This document shows, piece after piece, positions 59,334 to 64,000 of a stretch of DNA of 64,000 nt; the first letter of the stretch is position 1, and each line of letters begins with the position of its first letter. Both the position numbers and the translations under genes were made by a program. The notes beneath the pieces were generated by a model. That model was not told where the DNA came from and ran no database searches. It saw nothing but the letters and a program-made list of their open reading frames with translations. The stretch spans positions 1-64,000 of the forward strand of contig NZ_JACYXL010000009.1 in the NCBI RefSeq assembly GCF_014842995.1, in the 5' to 3' direction. Origin of the DNA: Rhodanobacter sp. 7MK24. GTDB lineage: Bacteria > Pseudomonadota > Gammaproteobacteria > Xanthomonadales > Rhodanobacteraceae.

Positions 59334-61274
59334 TCATTTGATCAGGCGTTCCTCGACGAGGCTCTTCACCACGCTTGGATCGGCGAGGGTGGAGATATCG
59401 CCGAGCTGGTCGGGCTGATTCTCGCCGATCTTGCGCAGGATGCGACGCATGATCTTTCCCGAGCGGGTCTTGGGCAGGCTGGGAGCCCACTGGATGTAAT
59501 CAGGCGTGGCGATGGGGCCGATTTCCTTGCGCACCCAGGCGACCAACTCCTTCTTCAACTCGTCGCTGCCGGTCTCGCCGGCGATCAGCGTGACGTAGGC
59601 ATAGATGCCCTGACCCTTGATCTCGTGCGGGCAACCGACCACGGCGGCTTCGGCGACTTTCGGGTGCGACACCAGCGCGCTTTCCACCTCGGCGGTGCCG
59701 ATGCGATGGCCGCTGACGTTGATCACGTCGTCCACACGACCGGTGATCCAGTAGTAGCCATCCTCGTCGCGACGCGCACCGTCGCCGGTGAAGTAATTGC
59801 CCGGGTAGGCACTGAAATAGGTTTCGATGAAGCGCTGGTGGTCGCCGTATACCGTGCGCATCTGGCCGGGCCACGAGTCGGTGATCAGCAGGTTGCCTTC
59901 GCAGGCGCCCTGCTGCACTTCGCCGCTGGCATCGACGATGGCGGGCTTCACGCCGAAAAATGGTTTGGTGGCCGAGCCGGGCTTGGTGGCGATGGCGCCG
60001 GGCAGCGGGGTGATGAGGATGCCGCCGGTTTCGGTCTGCCACCATGTATCGACAATGGGGCGTTGGCTCTCGCCCACCACGCGGTGATACCACTCCCACG
60101 CCTCGGGGTTGATCGGCTCGCCCACGGTGCCGAGCACGCGCAGACTGGCGCGCGAAGCCTTCTTGACCGGTGCTTCGCCTTCGCGCATCAGTGCACGGAT
60201 CGCGGTGGGCGCGGTGTAGAACAGCGACACCTTGTGCTTGTCCACCACCTGCCAGAAGCGGCTGAAATCGGGATAGTTCGGCACACCGTCGAACATCAGT
60301 GTGGTGGCGCCGTTGGCCAGCGGGCCGTACACCACGTAGCTGTGACCGGTGACCCAGCCCACATCGGCAGTGCACCAGTAGACGTCGTCCTCGCGCAGGT
60401 CGAACACGCATTCGTGGGTGTAGCTGGTATAGACGAGGTAACCGCCGCTGGTGTGCAGCACGCCCTTCGGCTTGCCGGTGGAACCGGAGGTGTAGAGGAT
60501 GAACAGCGGATGCTCCGCTTCCATCGGTTCGGCCGGGCAGTCGGCGCTCTGGCCCTCCATCAGATTGTGCCAATAGCGGTCGCGCGGCGACTGCATCGGC
60601 ACCGCACTGCCGGTGCGGCGGACCACCACCACGGTTTCCACGCTGTTGGTGCCGGGACGCTTGAGCGCCTCATCCACGTTGATCTTGAGCGGGATCTTCT
60701 TGCCGCCTCGCACGCCTTCGTCGGCGGTGATCACGGCCTTGCAAGCCGAGTCCGCGATGCGTCCGGCCAGCGAGTCCGGCGAGAAGCCGCCGAATACCAC
60801 CGAATGAATCGCGCCGATGCGCGCGCAGGCCAGCATCGCCACCGCCGCCTCGGGGATCATCGGCAGGTAGATCGCCACGCGGTCGCCCTTGGCCACGCCG
60901 AGGTGCTTCAACGTGTTGGCGAACTTGCACACTTCGGCGTGCAGCTCGCGGTAGGTGAGCTTGCGCGACTCGTTGGGATCGTCGCCCTCGAAGATGATCG
61001 CCACCTTGTCGCCGCGTTCCGCGAGGTGGCGATCGAGGCAGTTGGCCGCCACGTTGAGCGTGCCGTCCTCGTACCAGCGGATGTGCAGGTTCTTCGGATC
61101 GTAGGAGACGTCCTTGATCTTGGTCGGCTTCTTCGCCCAGTCCAGCCGTTCGCCCACCTTGGCCCAGAAGGCCTCGGGATCCTTTACCGACTCGGCGTAC
61201 AGCCGCTCGTAATCGTCCAGACGGATGCGCGCCTTGGCGGCGAATGCGGGGTCGACGGGATGGATCGTGGACAT
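59334..61274 (-). CDS. acs: Acetyl-CoA synthetase
   Basis: The 646-aa AMP-forming enzyme turns acetate, ATP and CoA into acetyl-CoA; it is the high-affinity route for scavenging acetate. Adenylation motifs are [20 protein letters not shown] near residue 258, [11 protein letters not shown], and [20 protein letters not shown]. The acetylation-controlled Lys lies in [13 protein letters not shown] near residue 607. AGGAGACTTGC precedes ATG 61274. It diverges from the porin gene across 181 bp with a central palindrome and is followed by the response regulator. Confidence 0.97.
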   Translation of the reverse strand: MSTIHPVDPAFAAKARIRLDDYERLYAESVKDPEAFWAKVGERLDWAKKPTKIKDVSYDPKNLHIRWYEDGTLNVAANCLDRHLAERGDKVAIIFEGDDPNESRKLTYRELHAEVCKFANTLKHLGVAKGDRVAIYLPMIPEAAVAMLACARIGAIHSVVFGGFSPDSLAGRIADSACKAVITADEGVRGGKKIPLKINVDEALKRPGTNSVETVVVVRRTGSAVPMQSPRDRYWHNLMEGQSADCPAEPMEAEHPLFILYTSGSTGKPKGVLHTSGGYLVYTSYTHECVFDLREDDVYWCTADVGWVTGHSYVVYGPLANGATTLMFDGVPNYPDFSRFWQVVDKHKVSLFYTAPTAIRALMREGEAPVKKASRASLRVLGTVGEPINPEAWEWYHRVVGESQRPIVDTWWQTETGGILITPLPGAIATKPGSATKPFFGVKPAIVDASGEVQQGACEGNLLITDSWPGQMRTVYGDHQRFIETYFSAYPGNYFTGDGARRDEDGYYWITGRVDDVINVSGHRIGTAEVESALVSHPKVAEAAVVGCPHEIKGQGIYAYVTLIAGETGSDELKKELVAWVRKEIGPIATPDYIQWAPSLPKTRSGKIMRRILRKIGENQPDQLGDISTLADPSVVKSLVEERLIK

Positions 61275-61361
61275 GCAAGTCTCCTGAAGACAAGGGTATA
61301 GGCGGCATAGGCAGACGTTTGAGTGTAACGAGGTCGCCAGAGTGTCGAAGGACCCGGCGTA

Positions 61362-61375
61362 TCGACTTTGGTCGA
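61362..61375. promoter_or_regulatory. Palindrome central to the acs / porin divergent spacer
   Basis: TCGACTTTGGTCGA has 5-bp complementary arms around a 4-nt centre. It lies 87 bp from the acs ATG and 80 bp from the porin ATG, so one bound regulator could serve both promoters. Confidence 0.45.
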
Positions 61376-61455
61376 AGTTAAGACCATCGGCGAATAGCCG
61401 CATGTGCGAAAGCGTGACCATGCTCGGCGCCACCACTCCAAGGGGAGGCTGTCCC

Positions 61456-62892
61456 ATGAGCCCGACACTCGTTCGTCGTTGCCGTGCACCGTTGGCGCTG
61501 GGCGTTGCCGTTGCGTTTTCGTTGCCCTGGGCGGCGTCGGCGCAAACCACCGGCAGCACCGGTGACAGCACGCGCGAACAACAGCTGGAACAGAGGGTGG
61601 ATCAGTTGGAGCAGGAGGTTGCCCAGCTCAAGGCGATGATCCAGACGCAGCAGCAGCAGCCCGCGAGCCAGACCGCGCAAGGGGCACCCGCTGCCGGGGC
61701 GCAGAACGTCGCCGCCGCGCCCGCCACGAACACAGGCAAACCGGTGTTCAGCAGTGCGCCGGGTCTGTCGGTGGCGCTGCACGGCTTCATCAGCGCCTCG
61801 GCCTTCAGCCAGAACAAGAGCTTCGTCTACGGCAACGGCCAGAATGCGGAATACCCGTCGTCCACATCCACCAACGGTACGCTCAGCGGGGTGGACGTGC
61901 GCAACACGCGCTTCTGGCTGGACTTCAGCGGTGCGCGGCTGGCCGGCGACTGGACGGGCGGTGGCCGCATCGAGATGGATTTCTTCGGCGGCTACAACGG
62001 CACCGGCGCCTATGCGCAGCAGCAGCCGATCCCGCGCCTGCGCCAGGCTTACATGGACCTGGTGAACGCCGACAGCGGCAGCACGGTACGCATCGGCCAG
62101 CAGTGGGATCTGCTGTTCCCGCTCGACAGCGTCACTGCCTCGCTGTCGCACATCGCATTCCCGCTGGGTTTCGGCACCGGCATGATCGGCTGGCGTTATC
62201 CCGGCGTGGTGTGGATGCAGGATCTCAACCACGGCAGCGGCGGCGTGCAGTGGCGTTTGGACATGGGCGCGTTCGAAGGTTCATGGAACGGGCCGGATGC
62301 GGCCGTCAACAACATCAATTACCTCACCGCGGGCAATGCCGGTTTCCGTCCGCAGGTGGAGGCGCGACTGCACGTGCAGGGCGCGAATTGGCTGGCTTAT
62401 GCGGTGGCGCACTACAGCACCGTGGACCTGCGCGGCGTGAGCGGCACCGTGGCGACGCCGGTGCAATCCAACGTGAAGAGCGTCGGCTATGAGGTGGGCG
62501 GCCAGTGGAAGCCCGGTCCCTGGGTGTTCCGCGCCAATGCCTACACCGGCAAGGGTCTGGGCGAAGTGTTCGGCGACCTGTCGCAGTTCGGCGACATCAA
62601 GGACACCGGCGGTTACCTGCAGGCGGGCTACAACTTCACGCCCAGCTGGAACCTCAGCGCGGTCTACGCCAGCAGCAAGCCCAACAAGGACGACGTGATC
62701 CGCTGGATGGGCAACGGCTCCACCGGCTTGCTGCGCAGCCGCCAGACCGGGATGGACCTCACCTACGCGGCCGGCAACTACGAACTCGGCGTCGAATGGC
62801 TGTACGGGTGGCTCGACAGCACCACCAATGGCATCGACACCAAGACCACCAGCGGCAACCAGGTCAGCTTGAGCGCGCTGTACCACTTCTGA
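61456..62892 (+). CDS. DcaP-like outer-membrane porin
   Basis: The 478-aa protein has signal peptide [18 protein letters not shown] and an N-terminal periplasmic coiled coil ([20 protein letters not shown]), then a Gln/Ala linker. A beta-barrel follows, starting [20 protein letters not shown] and ending in the outer-membrane signal [30 protein letters not shown] and [11 protein letters not shown] match the DcaP trimeric porin family, known for small carboxylates. AGGGGAGG precedes the ATG. Divergence from acs suggests it admits acetate or related acids (inference). Confidence 0.85.
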   Translation: MSPTLVRRCRAPLALGVAVAFSLPWAASAQTTGSTGDSTREQQLEQRVDQLEQEVAQLKAMIQTQQQQPASQTAQGAPAAGAQNVAAAPATNTGKPVFSSAPGLSVALHGFISASAFSQNKSFVYGNGQNAEYPSSTSTNGTLSGVDVRNTRFWLDFSGARLAGDWTGGGRIEMDFFGGYNGTGAYAQQQPIPRLRQAYMDLVNADSGSTVRIGQQWDLLFPLDSVTASLSHIAFPLGFGTGMIGWRYPGVVWMQDLNHGSGGVQWRLDMGAFEGSWNGPDAAVNNINYLTAGNAGFRPQVEARLHVQGANWLAYAVAHYSTVDLRGVSGTVATPVQSNVKSVGYEVGGQWKPGPWVFRANAYTGKGLGEVFGDLSQFGDIKDTGGYLQAGYNFTPSWNLSAVYASSKPNKDDVIRWMGNGSTGLLRSRQTGMDLTYAAGNYELGVEWLYGWLDSTTNGIDTKTTSGNQVSLSALYHF

Positions 62893-63043
62893 GCCCGATG
62901 AAAGCGGTGTACAGGATTTGTGCCGCCGTCATCCGATCCACATGCGGGCACGCGCCTGTACCCGGCGCGTACCGATGCGAAGCACGTGACGGCTCGCCAT
63001 ACACCGCCATGGCCACCGTTATTCGTCCACTGGGAGTCGCACG

Positions 63044-63607
63044 ATGAGCGACGCAAGCACGCAAACGAAGTTTTCCAACCCAGCGCCGCTCGGCCTGGCC
63101 GGCTTCGCACTGACCACCTGGCTGCTCAGCATGATCAACGCCGGCTGGTTCAGCGGCGACGGCATGGGCATGGTGCTGGCCTGCGCGATGGCTTACGGCG
63201 GTACCGCGCAAGCGATCGCCGGCGTGATGGAGCTGCCCCGCGGCAACACCTTCGGCGCCACCGCCTTCCTCAGCTACGGCGCATTCTGGTGGTCGTTCGC
63301 GCTGTTCGTGCTGTTCCTGCACGACAAGGTGCCGCCGGCTTTCGTCGGCTGGTATCTGTTCCTCTGGGGTGTCTTCACCTTCTACATGTGGCTGGGCACG
63401 CTGCGTGCGCCGCGCGCGCTGCAAATGATTTTCCTCGCACTGTGGATCACCTTCTTCCTGCTTGCCGCGGGCGAATGGACCGGCATGGCGAGGCTGCATC
63501 AGGCTGGAGGCTACACGGGCCTGCTTACCGCCGTCCTCGCGTTTTATCTGTCTGCCGCCGAGATCATCAACGACAGCCAGCAACGCACCGTATTGCCGAT
63601 TGGTTGA
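63044..63607 (+). CDS. satP: Acetate/succinate permease SatP (GPR1/FUN34/YaaH family)
   Basis: The 187-aa inner-membrane protein has six hydrophobic helices. It carries the family signature NPAPLGLAGFALTTWLL near residue 11 and the further motifs MAYGGTAQAIAGVMEL and YGAFWWSFALFVLFL. SatP is a proton-coupled acetate and succinate channel. It lies 151 bp after the porin gene on the same strand, probably in the same transcript, and fits the acs/porin context as the inner-membrane step. Confidence 0.92.
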   Translation: MSDASTQTKFSNPAPLGLAGFALTTWLLSMINAGWFSGDGMGMVLACAMAYGGTAQAIAGVMELPRGNTFGATAFLSYGAFWWSFALFVLFLHDKVPPAFVGWYLFLWGVFTFYMWLGTLRAPRALQMIFLALWITFFLLAAGEWTGMARLHQAGGYTGLLTAVLAFYLSAAEIINDSQQRTVLPIG

Positions 63608-63661
63608 TGCCCGCGCGCAGGTGTCGCGTGCGGTGAGATGCCTTGGCGGCACGCTGCGCGG

Positions 63662-64000
63662 ATGGGCGATTCCTTCATTCCAGCACGAGCGATCAAAGGC
63701 CGTGGCGCCGCTTCCAATCCGGAAGGGCGCTTCGAGACCATCCGGCACCACACCGAGGACGACGGCTGGCAAAGCACGCTGCTGGACGAAGCCGCGCCGC
63801 GCCCGCAAACCTGCGTCACCGAGGAGCGTGCGCGCAGCGTCATCTCCAGCAACGATTCGCCGGACATCGCCTTCGAGCAGGCATTGAACCCTTTTCGCGG
63901 ATGCGAGCACGGGTGCGTCTATTGCTTCGCGCGTCCTTCGCACAGCTACCTCAATCTTTCACCCGGCCTGGACTTCGAGACGAAGCTGCGTGCCAAGACC
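63662..64000 (+). CDS. PA0069-family radical SAM protein, N-terminal part (cut by window edge)
   Basis: The visible 113 codons begin MGDSFIPARAIKGRGAASNP and include the iron-sulfur cluster motif NPFRGCEHGCVYCFARPSHS with the CX3CX2C spacing of radical SAM enzymes. SYLNLSPGLDFETKL follows, as in PA0069 and SplB-like proteins. The reaction catalysed by this family is unknown. The start is the first ATG after satP; no strong ribosome site is visible. The rest lies beyond the window. Confidence 0.88.
   Translation, partial: MGDSFIPARAIKGRGAASNPEGRFETIRHHTEDDGWQSTLLDEAAPRPQTCVTEERARSVISSNDSPDIAFEQALNPFRGCEHGCVYCFARPSHSYLNLSPGLDFETKLRAKT

Noticed and set aside
59265-61301. A 678-codon open frame antisense to acs
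   Set aside because: Same cause: the complement of a GC-rich core gene, without a start signal.

Overview
This 64-kb window is origin-proximal chromosome of a GC-rich gammaproteobacterium of the order Lysobacterales (Xanthomonadales). The family is probably Rhodanobacteraceae (Rhodanobacter, Dyella or Frateuria type). Supporting signs are the dense GC-rich coding, the order mnmE-yidC-rnpA-rpmH / dnaA-dnaN-recF-gyrB followed by tonB-exbB-exbD-exbD-pdxJ, a GTAG-type REP pair and family-typical gene neighbours. The species assignment is inference from gene order, not from a database search.

Layout. The left edge (1-530) is non-core DNA: the start of an IS3-type transposase and a palindromic stretch, ending at the 3' end of a tRNA-Ile2(CAU). 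Then follow rpoD, dtd, a lipid A acyltransferase, gnd, an SLC13 permease, a patatin, a DUF488 gene, a glycosyltransferase and the parB-parA-rsmG block (9.9-12.6 kb). A 32-bp inverted repeat brackets the parA-parB spacer. From 12.8 to 33.6 kb come an SPFH protein, pirin, a DUF4336 protein, an UPF0149 protein, exonuclease III, a cold-shock protein, oligopeptidase A, a cNMP-patatin fusion, a gamma-carbonic anhydrase, a secreted PNGase A-like amidase, aroE, a divergent ATP-grasp/GNAT pair, several exported or membrane proteins of unknown role, and lptM-dapF-DUF484-xerC. hslVU (33.9-35.9 kb) has a heat-shock promoter. rbsK-pnuC are translationally coupled and run tail-to-tail into mnmE.

The replication origin lies at 42.7-49.2 kb. 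rpmH-rnpA-yidC-mnmE run left and dnaA-dnaN-recF-gyrB run right. DnaA boxes and AT-rich DNA fill the dnaA-dnaN gap, and two parS-like ParB sites lie inside recF, one just upstream of the gyrB promoter. The Ton energy-transduction operon follows (tonB, exbB, two exbD), then pdxJ and a phosphopantetheinyl transferase.

The right end (54.9-63.6 kb) reads as an acetate-scavenging module. It holds a sodium/solute-symporter-domain hybrid histidine kinase, a LuxR/NarL-type response regulator, acetyl-CoA synthetase, a DcaP-like outer-membrane porin and a SatP acetate permease. acs and the porin gene diverge from a spacer with a central palindrome, so sensing, outer- and inner-membrane entry and activation may be one regulon (inference). 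The window ends inside a PA0069-type radical SAM gene.

Two cross-window patterns stand out. At least six genes have a TANNNT box only 6-7 nt before their ATG and no Shine-Dalgarno, which suggests leaderless mRNAs. Intergenic spacers repeatedly carry inverted-repeat elements of several different families.
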